Source: an uncultured Ectothiorhodospiraceae bacterium (GTDB lineage Bacteria; Pseudomonadota; Gammaproteobacteria; XJ16; Halofilaceae). Taken from it: a DNA stretch of 64,000 nt. The notes beneath the pieces were generated by a model, which worked only from the letters and a program-made list of their open reading frames with translations, was not told where the DNA came from and searched no databases. The DNA lies in the NCBI GenBank assembly GCA_913055615.1, contig CAJXKK010000003.1, positions 62,001 through 126,000 on the forward strand. Reading direction: 5' to 3'. Position numbers and translations under genes: made by a program. Below are positions 13,316-22,971 of this stretch, one piece after another; position 1 is the stretch's first letter; every line of letters begins with the position of its first letter.

Positions 13316-14412
13316 CCCGCCGGCACCTCCGCGTTCGGGGGTATGCCGAGTTCATCCTCCAGTGCCTTCGGGGCATAGTCTTCGACCACGCGGGCGGCGC
13401 CGATCGCGTCCATGAGCACCAGCCGAATCCGGCCGTGACGCGCTTTCTTGTCGCCGGTCATCAGCCCCAGCATGCGCTCGCCATCGATCGGTGGCGGCTC
13501 GGTCGGCAGGCCCGCGGCGCCGAAGATCGCCTCGGTGCGCCGACGGGCGTCCGTTGTGAGCATGTCGAGGCGTTCCGATACGCGGGCGGCCATGCACATC
13601 CCCGCGGCGATCGCCTCTCCGTGCAGCCAGGATTCATAGCCTGTGGCCGTCTCGATCGCGTGGCCGAACGTATGGCCGAGATTCAGCAGGGCGCGCCGGT
13701 CCTGTTCATATTCATCCGCCGCGACGATCGCCGCCTTGTTGCGGCAGGATTGCTCGATCGCATGCCGCAGGGCCGCTGGCTCGCGCGCCAGCAGTGCGCT
13801 GACCGAGGCCTCGAGCCACTCGAAAAAGGGCCGATCCGCGATCAATCCGTATTTGATGACCTCCGCGAGGCCGGCCCGCAGCTGCCGATCATCGAGCGTA
13901 TCTAGCGTCGCCGTATCCGCGATCACGCAGCGCGGCTGGTGGAACGCGCCGATCATGTTCTTGCCGCGGGGGTGATTGACGCCGGTTTTGCCGCCGACCG
14001 AGGAATCCACCTGGGCAAGCAGTGTGGTCGGCACCTGCAGGAACGGGATGCCGCGCTGGTAGATCGCAGCGGCGAAACCGGCCATATCGCCGATCACGCC
14101 ACCACCGAGTGCGACCACCGTGGACTGTCGATCGCAGCGATTGTCGACCGCGGTGTCGAGTATGCGCTGCAACACCTCCAGGTTCTTGAAGCGCTCGCCA
14201 TCGGGCAGGACGCAGTCGTGGACACGCGACCCTTGGCCCAGGGCCGAATGGATACGGTCCAGCCACAGCGGGGCAACCGTCTCGTTGGTGACGACGATCA
14301 CGCGATCGCCCTGGATTCGATCGGTGAGCGAATCCGCGGTCAGTATGCCCCGGCCGATCCGGATCGGATAGCGCCGGGACCCGAGTTCGACGTCGACGGT
14401 GGTTACGTTCAT
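13312..14412 (-). CDS. aroB: 3-dehydroquinate synthase
   Basis: The enzyme (366 residues from the ATG at 14412) converts DAHP to 3-dehydroquinate, the second step of the shikimate pathway, using NAD and a divalent metal. GGVIGDMAGFAAAIYQRGI and the VDSSVGGKTGVNHPRGKNMIG block are diagnostic, and metal-binding His residues lie in LGHTFGHAIE. Another in-frame ATG two codons upstream (14418) is possible; the GCGGA upstream is better spaced for 14412. It lies about 100 bases after aroK and overlaps the AAA ATPase by four bases. Confidence 0.97.
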   Translation of the reverse strand: MNVTTVDVELGSRRYPIRIGRGILTADSLTDRIQGDRVIVVTNETVAPLWLDRIHSALGQGSRVHDCVLPDGERFKNLEVLQRILDTAVDNRCDRQSTVVALGGGVIGDMAGFAAAIYQRGIPFLQVPTTLLAQVDSSVGGKTGVNHPRGKNMIGAFHQPRCVIADTATLDTLDDRQLRAGLAEVIKYGLIADRPFFEWLEASVSALLAREPAALRHAIEQSCRNKAAIVAADEYEQDRRALLNLGHTFGHAIETATGYESWLHGEAIAAGMCMAARVSERLDMLTTDARRRTEAIFGAAGLPTEPPPIDGERMLGLMTGDKKARHGRIRLVLMDAIGAARVVEDYAPKALEDELGIPPNAEVPAG

Positions 14413-14517
14413 GCGCATGTCCGCTGAGAGAGGAACCGGATCCTGCGCCTACCGTACCGGATGGGGATCGCGCCCCCGGGGACACGGTCAGCGGTCACGG
14501 CGCGGGTCCGGAGCGGT

Positions 14518-15084
14518 TCAGTCTTCGTGCGTCTGGATCCGCTGCAGGAGCCGATCGGCCGTGGCCGCACTGCGGCGACGGTCGGTGTCGATCACGAGTG
14601 CGGCGGTCGCCCGATACAGCGGGTCCCGCTCCCGTTGCAGGCGCTCCAGTGTAGCGCGCCGATCGCCGGACTGCAGCAGGGGGCGGCGCTGGTCGTTACG
14701 GGTGCGGCGCAGTTGTTCATCGACCGTCGTCGCCAGGTAAACGGTCAGTCCGCGCCGCGACAGGTGCTCCCGGTTTTCCGGGTCGAGTACGGCGCCGCCG
14801 CCGGTGGCGAGCACGATGCCGTCGCGCTGCGTGAGCTCATCGATCATGGCGCGCTCGCGCTGGCGGAAGCCGGCTTCGCCCTCGAAATCGAAGATGGTCG
14901 GGATGTCGACGCCGGAGCGCGTCTCGACTTCCCGGTCGGAGTCCAGGAAATCGAGGCCCATACGCCGGGCGAGGAGGCGGCCGATCGTGCTCTTGCCGGC
15001 CCCCATGGGCCCCACGAGGAAAATGCGCCCGGGAGGAAAATCCGGATCCGTCACGCCGTCATCAGTAATCGAGGCCGGCCTCAC
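14518..15084 (-). CDS. aroK: Shikimate kinase
   Basis: The 188-residue kinase phosphorylates shikimate at O3. The P-loop GPMGAGKST (residues about 25-33), the shikimate-binding DSDREVETRSG, the GEAGFRQRE and ATGGGAVL motifs, and the lid Arg in RRPLL are all present. Its start lies 23 bases inside the end of pilQ, so it is read from the same transcript as the pilus genes, as in many gammaproteobacteria. Confidence 0.97.
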   Translation of the reverse strand: MRPASITDDGVTDPDFPPGRIFLVGPMGAGKSTIGRLLARRMGLDFLDSDREVETRSGVDIPTIFDFEGEAGFRQRERAMIDELTQRDGIVLATGGGAVLDPENREHLSRRGLTVYLATTVDEQLRRTRNDQRRPLLQSGDRRATLERLQRERDPLYRATAALVIDTDRRRSAATADRLLQRIQTHED

Positions 15085-17239
15085 CTTTCACGATTTTCGG
15101 CGTGACGAAGACCAGCAGTTCGCTCTTGTCGTTCTCGCGTATGGTCGACTCAAAGAGCGTACCGACGACTGGCAGATCGCTGAAGAACGGGACGCGGTTG
15201 ACGGTGTTGTTTTTGTCCTGCTCATAAATGCCGCCGAGCACGACCGTTTCGCCGTTGTCGACCAGCACCTGCGTCTGCAGTTCGCGGGTGTCTATCGAGG
15301 GGACATTGGCGAAGATCTGGCCGACCGAATCGCGGGTGATCGCCAGATCCATGATAAGCCGGTCATCCGGCGTGATCTGCGGGGTGACCGTCAGCGACAG
15401 CACGGCCTTCTTGAACGACACGCTCGTGGCGCCGCTCGAGCTCGCCTCCTGATAGGGGATCTCGACGCCCTGTTCGATGACAGCCTCGGACTGGTTCGAG
15501 GTGATCACCCGCGGGGTCGATATGATCTCGCCGCGGCCCTCCGCCTGCATGGCCGACAGTTCAAGCTGGAGCAGGCTGCCGAACGGCAGTTCGGCGAGTG
15601 CGAGCCCGATGGAACCGGCGGGGTTGGTGACCGGCAGGTCGACGTTGTAACCGCTGGTGTTCGGTGTGGCGGTAGCGCCGGTCGCCAGATCGCCGGCCGT
15701 GGTGCCGTCCGACGTCACCGCAGCGGCTTCGGAAGTCGAGTTTCCGCTGACGCCGAAGCGCACGCCGAGTTCGCGGTTGAAATCTTCGTTCGCGACCACG
15801 ATGCGGGACTCGATCAGGACCTGGCGGACCGGCACGTCGAGGCGCGACACGAGTTGTCGCGCCTGTTCCAGGTTGCTGGACGTGTCACGCACGAGCAGCG
15901 TATTGGTGCGCGCGTCCACGGTCACGCTGGCGCGATCCGACAGCAGGCTCGTGCCTTCGGACTGCATGATCGACGCCAGTTCCGATGCCTTGGCGTAATT
16001 GATCTGGATGTATTCGGTCCGCAGCGGCGCCAGTTCCTCTTTCTGCTGCCTGGCCTGGAGTTCCTGCTGTTCGCGCTGCGCGATCTCCTGCTGCGGTGCA
16101 ATGAAGATCACGTTGCCATTGCGCCGCTGCCCGAGCCCTTCCGTCTGCAGGATGATATCGAGCGCCTGGTCCCAGGGGATGTTCTTCAGGCGCAGCGTCA
16201 GCGTGCCGCCGACGCTGTCGCTGACGACCACGTTGAGCCCGGTGAAGTCGGCGAGCAGCTGCAGGACCGCACGCACCTCGATGTCCTGGAAGTTGAGCGA
16301 GAGCCGTTCACCGGTGTACTGCGGCTCTTCCTGCTCGCGCTCCTCGATCTCTTCCTCGGTCAGCGGTTTGAGCTCGACCGTGAGGCTCTCGTCCGACTGG
16401 TAGGCGAGCTGCTCGTAATCCTCCGTGCGCGGAGTAATACGGATCCGGCCGTTATTGTCGCGCTGCATGATATCGACGTACTTTACCGGTGTGGCGAAGT
16501 CGAGCACGTCGAGTCGTCTGCGGAGCTCTTCCGGGATCCGGGTCCCCGGCAGTTCGATCACGATCTCGCCGCCTCTGCGGTCTATGTTGACCGGCACCTC
16601 GGCGCTGCTCAGATCGACCACGACCCGGCCCTGACCCTCTTCGCCGCGGCGGAAATTGATGTCCTCGATGCCTTGGCCGGATCCCGAGCCGCTGCCCTGC
16701 TCGTCGCTGAACGGTTCACCGGATGTATCGCCGTCGGCGCTCGCGGATGTCGTGGCGGTGCTGGCGCTGTCGCCACCACTGTTGGCGGCCTGCGCCGTAC
16801 TCTCCTCGCGGCCGCCGAGCGTGATAATAATCGTGTCGTCTTCCGTGCGGGTACGGTAACGCGGCATCTCGGAGAGGTTGACCACCGCGCGCGTGCGTCC
16901 CCCGGACTCCACGATATTGATCGATTCGGTTACACCGGTATCGACGTCGATCTGGCGCTCCCCGGTCCCGTTGCGGGTGTCGGGCAAATCCAGGGCGATC
17001 CGGGCCGGGTCCTGGATATTGAATGTGCGGGGCTCCGCGACCGGTTTGTCGAGTTCGAACCGCATTTCCAGCCGGTTGCCCGGCAGAACGGAATAATCGA
17101 CCGCCCGCAGGCTGTTGCCGGGGCCCGATTCTCCATCCTCGGCCTGGACGCCCATAGGGGCCAGCGCCGCCAGTGCCAGTGGCACAAGCCACAGCAGGCG
17201 TGGCCGGGGAGAGCGTGCGCGGCGTCGAAACTCGATCAT
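15062..17239 (-). CDS. pilQ: Type IV pilus secretin PilQ
   Basis: The 725-residue protein forms the outer-membrane channel for the pilus. A signal peptide ends near residue 33 (GVQAEDG). One or two AMIN domains that bind peptidoglycan occupy about 40-300, separated by a Ser/Gly-rich linker; a STN/N0 and N1 region follows (LSLNFQDIEVRAVLQLLADF, about 310-470); the secretin domain fills the C-terminal 250 residues, with VPFFSDLPVVGTLF near the end. It is the last of the pilMNOPQ genes and overlaps aroK by 23 bases. Confidence 0.97.
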   Translation of the reverse strand: MIEFRRRARSPRPRLLWLVPLALAALAPMGVQAEDGESGPGNSLRAVDYSVLPGNRLEMRFELDKPVAEPRTFNIQDPARIALDLPDTRNGTGERQIDVDTGVTESINIVESGGRTRAVVNLSEMPRYRTRTEDDTIIITLGGREESTAQAANSGGDSASTATTSASADGDTSGEPFSDEQGSGSGSGQGIEDINFRRGEEGQGRVVVDLSSAEVPVNIDRRGGEIVIELPGTRIPEELRRRLDVLDFATPVKYVDIMQRDNNGRIRITPRTEDYEQLAYQSDESLTVELKPLTEEEIEEREQEEPQYTGERLSLNFQDIEVRAVLQLLADFTGLNVVVSDSVGGTLTLRLKNIPWDQALDIILQTEGLGQRRNGNVIFIAPQQEIAQREQQELQARQQKEELAPLRTEYIQINYAKASELASIMQSEGTSLLSDRASVTVDARTNTLLVRDTSSNLEQARQLVSRLDVPVRQVLIESRIVVANEDFNRELGVRFGVSGNSTSEAAAVTSDGTTAGDLATGATATPNTSGYNVDLPVTNPAGSIGLALAELPFGSLLQLELSAMQAEGRGEIISTPRVITSNQSEAVIEQGVEIPYQEASSSGATSVSFKKAVLSLTVTPQITPDDRLIMDLAITRDSVGQIFANVPSIDTRELQTQVLVDNGETVVLGGIYEQDKNNTVNRVPFFSDLPVVGTLFESTIRENDKSELLVFVTPKIVKGEAGLDY

Positions 17240-17255
17240 GGCCTTCTCCGGGATT

Positions 17256-17804
17256 CTACTCTTCGCCGAGGCTCAGCGCGGCCTCGCGTTCAATCCAGTC
17301 GCCCTGACCGTCGGGTACGATCTCGAGCACTTCGATGCGTTCGGCCGCGAGCTCCGTGATACGGCCGTAATTCTGGCCCAGGTAATTCCCCTGCTGGACG
17401 CGATGGATCACGCCCTCCGGGGATTTGACGAGGCCCCATTCCTGATCGCCCTGGCCCAGCGTTCCGACCATCTCCAGACTGTCGAGCGGGAACTGCTCCA
17501 GTGGCTCCTTCGGGCGCGACGTGTCGGGCGCGAGATCAGAGTCCGACTCCTTCGCGGCCTGCTCCTCTGCAGTCATCCCGAAACCTTCCGCGGGCCGGAA
17601 CGGATCGCGCAGCTCGGCCGAGTCGTAGTCGAAGCTCTCATAGGGCTCGAACTCGGGGATTTCCTCGATCTGGCCACCGGGACGCTCTTTGGTCTCTTCG
17701 ACGAAGTTGCGCAGATCCGACATGCCTTCGGAGCAGCCCGCCAGCAGTAGCATCACGAGCATCCCCAGCCATGGCGTCCTTGTCTGGTGCTTTAGGGGAC
17801 TCAA
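17256..17804 (-). CDS. pilP: Type IV pilus assembly lipoprotein PilP
   Basis: The 182-residue protein has an N-terminal signal ending in a lipobox, LLLAGCSEG, so it would be lipidated and held in the inner membrane. It links PilN/PilO to the PilQ secretin. The C-terminal globular part contains the typical GLVKSPEGVIHRVQQGNYLG segment. The start codon is TTG at 17804, overlapping the pilO stop (TTGA) and preceded by GGAGCGG. Confidence 0.93.
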   Translation of the reverse strand: MSPLKHQTRTPWLGMLVMLLLAGCSEGMSDLRNFVEETKERPGGQIEEIPEFEPYESFDYDSAELRDPFRPAEGFGMTAEEQAAKESDSDLAPDTSRPKEPLEQFPLDSLEMVGTLGQGDQEWGLVKSPEGVIHRVQQGNYLGQNYGRITELAAERIEVLEIVPDGQGDWIEREAALSLGEE

Positions 17805-18439
17805 TTTCCGCTCCCCCCGCCACTTTCGTCGATATAACGGTAGGTTTTGGCCTCGAGTTTCATCGAGAGGTCGACGTTCTGCCCGGTATCGTTGCCCTTG
17901 CCCGAGGGTTTGATTTCAATGTTGTGCAGCGTGACGATGCGTGGCAGCGAGGCGAGGCCTGATACGAAGTCCCCGAACTCGTGGTAGGTGCCGGCGACAC
18001 GCAGCTCGATCGGGTATTCGGCGTAGAATTCCTGCTGACGCTCGTTCCCCGGCTCGAAGTATTTGACCTCCAGACCCGCCGCGACGGAAGTCTGCGACAG
18101 GTCGACCAGCAGGCTCTCCATGTCGGTTTCATCCGGCAGTTGTCGCAGCATGGCGCCGAATGATTCCTCCATCTGCGCCAGCTGCTTCTTGTAGGCCTCG
18201 AGATTCGCGGCGCGGCTCTGTTTCTCCTTGAAGGTGTCGCGCAACTCCTGCTCGGTGCGCTCTTCCTGTTCAAGTGTCTCGAACTGCGGCCGCACGACAA
18301 ACCAGCCGATCGCGGCGAGGATGGCGGCGACGAGAACCAGGATCACCGCGATCTGTACCGGCTTCGGCGCAGTGCCGACCTTGCGCAGATCCTGAACATC
18401 CAGGTTATTGAGCTTCTGGATCGCCTCCCCGACGTCCAT
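17801..18439 (-). CDS. pilO: Type IV pilus inner-membrane alignment protein PilO
   Basis: The 212-residue bitopic protein has one membrane helix (about residues 30-50, VQIAVILVLVAAILAAIGW), a coiled-coil segment (about 55-100) and a periplasmic ferredoxin-like domain. PilO pairs with PilN in the alignment complex between PilM and PilP/PilQ. Its ATG overlaps the pilN stop by one base. Confidence 0.95.
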   Translation of the reverse strand: MDVGEAIQKLNNLDVQDLRKVGTAPKPVQIAVILVLVAAILAAIGWFVVRPQFETLEQEERTEQELRDTFKEKQSRAANLEAYKKQLAQMEESFGAMLRQLPDETDMESLLVDLSQTSVAAGLEVKYFEPGNERQQEFYAEYPIELRVAGTYHEFGDFVSGLASLPRIVTLHNIEIKPSGKGNDTGQNVDLSMKLEAKTYRYIDESGGGSGN

Positions 18440-19008
18440 CAGGAACTCTCCCCGTCGTCACTGTCATCGTCCGAATCCGGAACCGTCTGCGCCAGGTTCA
18501 GCGTGAACCGGCTGACGTCATCATCTTCGGACTCGATGATCTGGAGTTCCGGGTCGGTGAGCCAGGGTGAGGCATCCAGCCGGCGCATGTAGGAAGACAC
18601 GCGTGCATTCGACTCCGCCCGGCCATTGACGCTGAGTTTGTCGCCCTTCTGCGTGACCTGGGTCAGATATACGCCATCGGGCAACGTGTCCGCGATCTCG
18701 AAGAACAGATGCACGATCTGCGGCCGCCGCTGTTGCAGGCGCTGGATCACGTCCATGCGCGCGACCAGCTGACGGCGCGTGGATTCGAGTTCCTCGATCT
18801 GCTCGATCTCTTTCTGCAGGACCGCTATCTCCTCCTCCAGATAGTCATTGCGATCGCGCTGATGGTCGATCATGCCGTTCACGTGATACCAGGCGTAGCC
18901 GCCGATCGCGATCGCGAACAGGGAAGCCAGGACGGCCTGCCGGGCGAACTCCTGGGTCAGCTGGCGGCGACGTTCTTCGCGCCACGGGAGGAGGTTGATA
19001 CGTGCCAT
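18439..19008 (-). CDS. pilN: Type IV pilus assembly protein PilN
   Basis: The 189-residue protein begins MARINLLPWREERRR, the conserved cytoplasmic INLLPWR tail that docks into a groove of PilM. A membrane helix follows (about residues 23-42), then a coiled coil rich in Glu, and a periplasmic domain. The ATG at 19008 lies one base after the pilM stop; an upstream extension in the same frame lacks family resemblance. Confidence 0.96.
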   Translation of the reverse strand: MARINLLPWREERRRQLTQEFARQAVLASLFAIAIGGYAWYHVNGMIDHQRDRNDYLEEEIAVLQKEIEQIEELESTRRQLVARMDVIQRLQQRRPQIVHLFFEIADTLPDGVYLTQVTQKGDKLSVNGRAESNARVSSYMRRLDASPWLTDPELQIIESEDDDVSRFTLNLAQTVPDSDDDSDDGESS

Positions 19009-19009
19009 G

Positions 19010-20071
19010 TCAGTCGAGCCCCCGCACGGCCAGCCCACATGCAATCATCAGGGATGGCGCGTCGGCCATCAGGCGCTGGCGGTTGATCCGGGAGCCGAGC
19101 GCAACCTCCTGGAACGGGTTTGCGATCACGGTGGGCGTGCCGATGTGCGATTCGATGAATTCATCGATCCCGTCGATCGTCGCGCAGCCACCGCAGAGGA
19201 GGATCTGATCCACGCTCTCGAAATCGCTCGATGAGAAAAAGAACTGCAGGAAGCGGCTGACCTGCTGGGCCATGGTGTTCTTGAAGGGTTCCAGGACCTC
19301 CGGTTCGTAATTGTCCGGAAGCCCGCCCTGTTTCTTTACTCGGCCCGCATCTTCATAGGACAGGCCGTAGCGGCGCATGATCTCTTCGGTGAGCTGTTTG
19401 CCCCCGAAAGGCTGTTCGCGGGTATATACGAGTTCGCGGTCATTGATCACGTTGAGACTGGTGACCGTGGCCCCGACATCGATGACCGCGACCGTGCGGT
19501 CGATGCCGCCGTCCGGCAGCATCTCCGGCAGGGCCTGGCAAACGTGCTCGATCGTGTACGGCTCGACATCCACCGCTTTCGCCGTCAGGCCCGCGAGCGC
19601 GACCGCGGACGAGCGCATCTCCACGTTCTCGCTCTTCGACGCGGCGAGCAGGACATCAACCGTCTCCGCATTGTCGTCGCTCGGCCCGAGCACCTCGAAG
19701 TCGAGATTGATCTCCTCGAGCGGGTAGGGGATATACTGTTCCGCCTCAATCTGGATCTGGGCCTCCATGTCCTCCTCGCCGAGCGTGGCGGGCATGGTGA
19801 TCACCTTGGTGATGACCGCCGATCCGGGCACGGCGACCGCCGCGTCCTTGACCCGTGTCCCGGCCTTCTTCACGGCGCTGCGTACCGCCTCGCCGACCGC
19901 CTCGACGTCCTGGATGACCTTCTCGGCAACGGCCTCGGATGGGAGGGGCTCCACCGCGTGACTCTCGACGCGGAAGCCGCTGCCGGTCCGGCTCAGTTCG
20001 AGCAGCTTGACCGAGGTCGAACTGATGTCGATGCCGAGGACCGGCGCTTGTCTGCGTTTGAAAAGGAACAA
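19010..20071 (-). CDS. pilM: Type IV pilus actin-like ATPase PilM
   Basis: The 353-residue protein is an actin/FtsA-fold cytoplasmic protein that recruits PilN. GIDISSTSVKLLEL (phosphate 1), AVIDVGATVTSLNV (phosphate 2) and LLCGGCATIDGIDEF near the C-terminus (adenosine motif) mark the ATP site. It heads the pil operon and is divergent from mrcA across 265 bases, a conserved gammaproteobacterial arrangement. Confidence 0.97.
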   Translation of the reverse strand: MFLFKRRQAPVLGIDISSTSVKLLELSRTGSGFRVESHAVEPLPSEAVAEKVIQDVEAVGEAVRSAVKKAGTRVKDAAVAVPGSAVITKVITMPATLGEEDMEAQIQIEAEQYIPYPLEEINLDFEVLGPSDDNAETVDVLLAASKSENVEMRSSAVALAGLTAKAVDVEPYTIEHVCQALPEMLPDGGIDRTVAVIDVGATVTSLNVINDRELVYTREQPFGGKQLTEEIMRRYGLSYEDAGRVKKQGGLPDNYEPEVLEPFKNTMAQQVSRFLQFFFSSSDFESVDQILLCGGCATIDGIDEFIESHIGTPTVIANPFQEVALGSRINRQRLMADAPSLMIACGLAVRGLD

Positions 20072-20110
20072 TGGTTTGTCCGGTTATTCTCGTCCATTGA
20101 TTTCGCAATG

Positions 20111-20140
20111 ATAGTAAGGCGGTTTAATTCTTGATCGCAA
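20111..20140 (-). promoter_or_regulatory. Putative sigma-70 promoter of pilMNOPQ
   Basis: On the minus strand TTGCGA (20140-20135) and TACTAT (20116-20111) are 18 bases apart in an unusually AT-rich stretch about 40 bases before the pilM ATG. The match to consensus is moderate. Confidence 0.42.
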
Positions 20141-20240
20141 GTTTTTAAAATTCCTACATTATTCCCGGTTCAATGTCCAGCGACCCGGTCACGGTGCCGT
20201 CAGCCCGCCTGATGGCGCCATCCGCCCGCACTCCGGATTG

Positions 20241-20291
20241 GCACGGTCCATCGGCCGGACCGTGCGAGGTGACGATGGCTTCCTTTATACT
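20241..20291 (+). promoter_or_regulatory. Perfect 9-base inverted repeat and -10 element upstream of mrcA
   Basis: GCACGGTCC (20241-20249) and GGACCGTGC (20257-20265) form a perfect palindrome with a seven-base centre. TATACT (20286-20291) lies 20 bases downstream and would be the -10 of an mrcA promoter, so the palindrome would cover the -35 region. It could be an operator or a terminator stem; it lacks a T-run on either side, which favours the operator reading. Confidence 0.45.
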
Positions 20292-20336
20292 CGGCTCGCC
20301 CCGTCGCCGCGACGACTCTAGCACGTTCGAGATTCC

Positions 20337-22946
20337 ATGACCGCGCGATCCCGACTCTCCTGGCGCCTTGCCAAATGGTTCACCGCGATGGCGTTTGCCG
20401 GCTTCACCGCCGGTGCGCTGCTGCTGGGTGGCCTGTATCTCTATCTCGCACCGCGACTGCCCGCAATCGACCAGTTGCGTGACGTCCAGTTGCAGGAACC
20501 GCTGCGCGTTTATACGCGCGACGCCGAGCTGCTCGCCGTGTACGGCACGCAGCGGCGCATCCCGCTGGAGATCGACGCGATCCCCGAGCCCGTGCGCAAC
20601 GCCTTCATCGCCGCCGAGGATGATCGCTTCTATGAGCATCCGGGCGTCGACTGGATGGGGATTGTCCGTGCGGCCTGGAATCTGGTCCTGACTGGCGAGA
20701 AGACGCAGGGCGGCAGCACGATCACGATGCAGGTCGCGCGCAATTTCTTCCTGTCGCGGGAGAGGACCTATCTGCGCAAGATCAACGAGATCTTCCTTGC
20801 GCTCAAGATCGAGCGCGAGATCTCGAAGGACGAAGTCCTTGAGCTGTACCTGAACAAGATCTATCTCGGGAAACGGGCCTACGGCGTCGCCGCCGCCGCG
20901 CAGGTCTATTACGGCAAGGACGTCGAAGAACTCAAGGTCGCCGAGATGGCGATGATCGCCGGCCTGCCGAAGGCGCCATCGACCTTCAATCCGATCGCCA
21001 ACCCCGAGCGGGCGCAGCAGCGTCGCGATTATGTGCTCGGCCGGATGCGCGCGAACGACATGCTCGATGAGGAGGCCTACGAACGGGCGCTGCGCACCTC
21101 CGTCACCGCGACGACCCACAGCGCGCCGCTGGCCGTGGATGCACCCTGGGTGGGCGAAATGGCCCGTCTCGAGGCCGTACAGCGGTTCGGTGAGGACGTC
21201 TATACGGGCGGTTACCGCGTATACACCAGCGTCGACGCATCGCGCCAGCGGGCGGCGCAGGACGCGCTCCATACGGCGCTGGTCGATTACGAGCAGCGGC
21301 GCGGCTATGCCGGGCCGATTGGCGCCCTGGAGGCCGACCGGTTGCAGGCCCCGGAGGAGATCCAGGCCCGTCTGGACGCCGCGGCCCGCGGTGCGATCGG
21401 CGATGTCTCCGGAGTCGTGCCAAGCGAAAGCGGGCGCATGGGTCCGGTCGAGCTCGACCGTGTACTGCGCGAAAGGGGCGGAGTCGGTCCGCTCGACCCG
21501 GCCGTGGTGGTGGCTGTCTCCGGCGAGGATGCGACCGTCTACCGTCGCGAGGGCGGACTGGAACGGATCCCGTGGGAGGGTCTCGAGTGGGCCGCGCCCC
21601 GCCGAGAGAATGGCGGCACCGGCCCATCGCCGGAGAATCCGGCGGATGTGCTCGCGCTCGGCGATATCGTGTACGTGATGGACCGCAATGGCGCGTTGCG
21701 CCTGGCCGGGGAACCGGATGTGGAAGGGGCGTTCGTCTCGCTCGATCCGGAAGACGGCGGTATCCGGGCGCTGGTCGGGGGCTTCGCGTTCGAGCGGAGC
21801 AAATTCAACCGGGTGACCCAGAGCCGGCGGCAGCCCGGATCGGCGTTCAAACCGTTCATCTATTCCGCGGCGCTCAACGATGGATTCACGCCGGCCACGC
21901 TCGTGAACGACGCCCCGGTCGTCTTCGATGACCCGGCGCTGGAGGATACCTGGCGCCCCGAAAACTACAGCGGGCGGGTGTTCGGACCGACGCGTCTGCG
22001 TGAGGGGCTGGTCTATTCGCGCAACCTGGTTTCGATCCGCGTGCTCCTGTCCATAGGCATCCCGTACGCTATCGATTACGTCCAGCGGTTCGGGTTTCCG
22101 GAAGACCAATTGCCCAGGGACCTGACCCTCGCCCTTGGCAGCGCCGCTCTGTCACCGCTGCAGGTGGCGACCGGCTATTCCGTGTTCGCGAACATGGGCT
22201 TCCGGGTCGAGCCGTATCTCGTCACCCGGATGGCGGACAATCGCGGCGAGGTCGTTTATCGGGCGAATCCGGCCCGCGCGTGCCTGGAGCCCTGCAAAGA
22301 GCGCGAGGACGCGGGAGAGCTCGCCGAACGCGAAGCCGAAGAGGCCGGCGATCCCCAGGGCAAACCGCTTGAAGAGCAGGATCGTCCAGAGGAGCTGGAC
22401 GCGGTGGGCGTGCCCGACCGCAAGGTCAAACCCGGGCCGCGCTTCGCCGAACGGGTCATCCCCGAGCAGAACGCCTACATGGTGCGCAGTTTCATGCGCG
22501 ATGTTGCCCGTCGGGGCACAGCACGCGGCACGCGGGTGCTCGGACGCGACGATATCGCCGGCAAGACGGGGACGACCGACGACCAACTGGACGCGTGGTT
22601 CTCCGGCTTCAACAGCTCACTCGTGGCGACCGGCTGGGTCGGGTACGACGAGATGAAATCGCTGGGGCAGCGCGAAACCGGCGCCCAGGCGGCGCTGCCG
22701 ATGTGGATCGACTTCATGGGCACGGCCCTGAAGGGGACGCCGGAGACGTGGCCGGATCTGCCCTCGGACATGGTCACGGTGCGCATCGATCCCGAGACGG
22801 GTGAGTATGCCGGTTCCGGCTCGGACGGGGCCGTCTTCGAGGTGTTCCGCAGCGACAACGCCCCCGAGCCGCCGCCCGAAGGCTCCGGCGGCAACGGTAC
22901 CGGCGGTGGCGACAACGGCGACGATGACGGGGAACCGCTGTTCTGA
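20337..22946 (+). CDS. mrcA: Penicillin-binding protein 1A
   Basis: The 869-residue bifunctional enzyme polymerises and cross-links peptidoglycan in the inner membrane. A membrane helix spans about residues 13-38. The glycosyltransferase domain (about 55-240) has EDDRFYEHPGVD with the catalytic Glu and GGSTITMQVARN. An OB-like insert precedes the transpeptidase domain (about 430-780), where SAFKPF holds the nucleophile Ser, SRNLVS the SxN-type motif, and KTGTT the third motif. The C-terminus is a Gly/Asp-rich low-complexity tail. It is divergent from pilM, as in most gammaproteobacteria. Confidence 0.97.
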   Translation: MTARSRLSWRLAKWFTAMAFAGFTAGALLLGGLYLYLAPRLPAIDQLRDVQLQEPLRVYTRDAELLAVYGTQRRIPLEIDAIPEPVRNAFIAAEDDRFYEHPGVDWMGIVRAAWNLVLTGEKTQGGSTITMQVARNFFLSRERTYLRKINEIFLALKIEREISKDEVLELYLNKIYLGKRAYGVAAAAQVYYGKDVEELKVAEMAMIAGLPKAPSTFNPIANPERAQQRRDYVLGRMRANDMLDEEAYERALRTSVTATTHSAPLAVDAPWVGEMARLEAVQRFGEDVYTGGYRVYTSVDASRQRAAQDALHTALVDYEQRRGYAGPIGALEADRLQAPEEIQARLDAAARGAIGDVSGVVPSESGRMGPVELDRVLRERGGVGPLDPAVVVAVSGEDATVYRREGGLERIPWEGLEWAAPRRENGGTGPSPENPADVLALGDIVYVMDRNGALRLAGEPDVEGAFVSLDPEDGGIRALVGGFAFERSKFNRVTQSRRQPGSAFKPFIYSAALNDGFTPATLVNDAPVVFDDPALEDTWRPENYSGRVFGPTRLREGLVYSRNLVSIRVLLSIGIPYAIDYVQRFGFPEDQLPRDLTLALGSAALSPLQVATGYSVFANMGFRVEPYLVTRMADNRGEVVYRANPARACLEPCKEREDAGELAEREAEEAGDPQGKPLEEQDRPEELDAVGVPDRKVKPGPRFAERVIPEQNAYMVRSFMRDVARRGTARGTRVLGRDDIAGKTGTTDDQLDAWFSGFNSSLVATGWVGYDEMKSLGQRETGAQAALPMWIDFMGTALKGTPETWPDLPSDMVTVRIDPETGEYAGSGSDGAVFEVFRSDNAPEPPPEGSGGNGTGGGDNGDDDGEPLF

Positions 22947-22971
22947 CGCCCGTCAGGACCGGAGGTGCGGC

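Noticed and set aside
14804-17359. An 851-codon open frame on the plus strand opposite pilQ, pilP and aroK
   Set aside because: It runs antisense through clear pilQ/pilP sequence, has no recognisable domain and an Arg/His/Asp-rich composition typical of the complementary strand of GC-rich genes.
20154-22109. A 651-codon open frame on the minus strand opposite mrcA
   Set aside because: It is the shadow of the PBP1A gene and has no conserved motif.
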